Positions 5,424 through 5,486 of a stretch of 5,486 nucleotides of DNA are shown here, piece after piece. Within the stretch, counting starts at the first letter, position 1, and each line of letters opens with the position of its first letter. The stretch is from the NCBI GenBank assembly GCA_027026295.1, contig JALVOR010000145.1:1-5486 (forward strand), written 5' to 3'. The translations under genes were made by a program, and so were the position numbers. The DNA comes from Anaerolineales bacterium (lineage in GTDB: Bacteria; Chloroflexota; Anaerolineae; Anaerolineales; DRMV01). Under the pieces are notes generated by a model. It was not told the DNA's origin. It saw nothing but the letters and a program-made list of their open reading frames with translations, and did not search any database.

Positions 5424-5486
5424 AACAGCCTTTGCGACATGATCACGGACGCTGAGTTCTCGCGTTCGGTTTCGCAGTCGAAAATC
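5395..5486. other. Unassigned sequence at the right window edge
   Basis: No family is recognised. Two frames run open to the edge: on the plus strand a frame reading DITVANFVHNSLCDMITDAE with G/C-rich third positions, and on the minus strand the antisense frame that continues into the metalloprotease. A third, minus-strand frame ends at a TGA near 5395. None has a start signal or recognisable domain. The stretch is too short to decide which strand codes. Confidence 0.4.

Overview
This is a moderately GC-rich bacterial window with tightly spaced genes, clear Shine-Dalgarno sequences and strong G/C preference at third codon positions. The best guess for the source is a Chloroflexota (Anaerolineae-like) genome or metagenome contig. 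That rests on remembered family resemblance: an immune-inhibitor-A-like secreted metalloprotease of the kind common there, a small YtxH-type protein, and a MarR plus long-loop ABC exporter pair. It is an inference, not proven.

Layout, left to right. Positions 1-1894 (minus) hold most of an ABC exporter half-transporter, fused membrane and ATPase domains, cut by the left window edge before its signature motif. Immediately upstream on the same strand, 1968-2453, is a MarR-family regulator with its own sigma70-like promoter at 2487-2514, so the two look like one regulator-exporter operon. An intrinsic terminator at 2528-2551 separates this operon from an upstream minus-strand gene, 2577-3017, for a four-helix membrane protein of unknown function. 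That gene is divergent, across about 100 bp, from a plus-strand 75-residue YtxH-like membrane-anchored coiled-coil protein (3119-3346). A non-coding stretch (3347-3596) follows, holding a degenerate 9-11 bp periodic repeat element and a strong 17-bp hairpin. Next comes a long minus-strand gene (3597-5423) for an HExxH zinc metalloprotease.

The right end (about 5265-5486) is anomalous. The metalloprotease reading frame stays open, but its first ~50 residues do not look like this family and there is no signal peptide. The same DNA read on the plus strand (5266-5394) gives what looks like the C-terminal end of a GT4-type glycosyltransferase. This points to a rearrangement, a gene fragment, or an assembly chimera that has replaced the protease N-terminus.

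Functionally, the marR-exporter pair is probably a drug- or stress-responsive efflux unit. The MarR protein carries an unusual CGPC pair beside its DNA-binding helices and a His/Cys-rich tail, which raises the possibility of metal or redox sensing. The metalloprotease would be an extracellular or cell-surface enzyme if its N-terminus were intact. I see no CRISPR array, no tRNA or rRNA and no complete mobile element. I did not find a convincing wholly new system; the most distinctive items are the right-end junction, the His/Cys-rich MarR protein and the periodic intergenic element.
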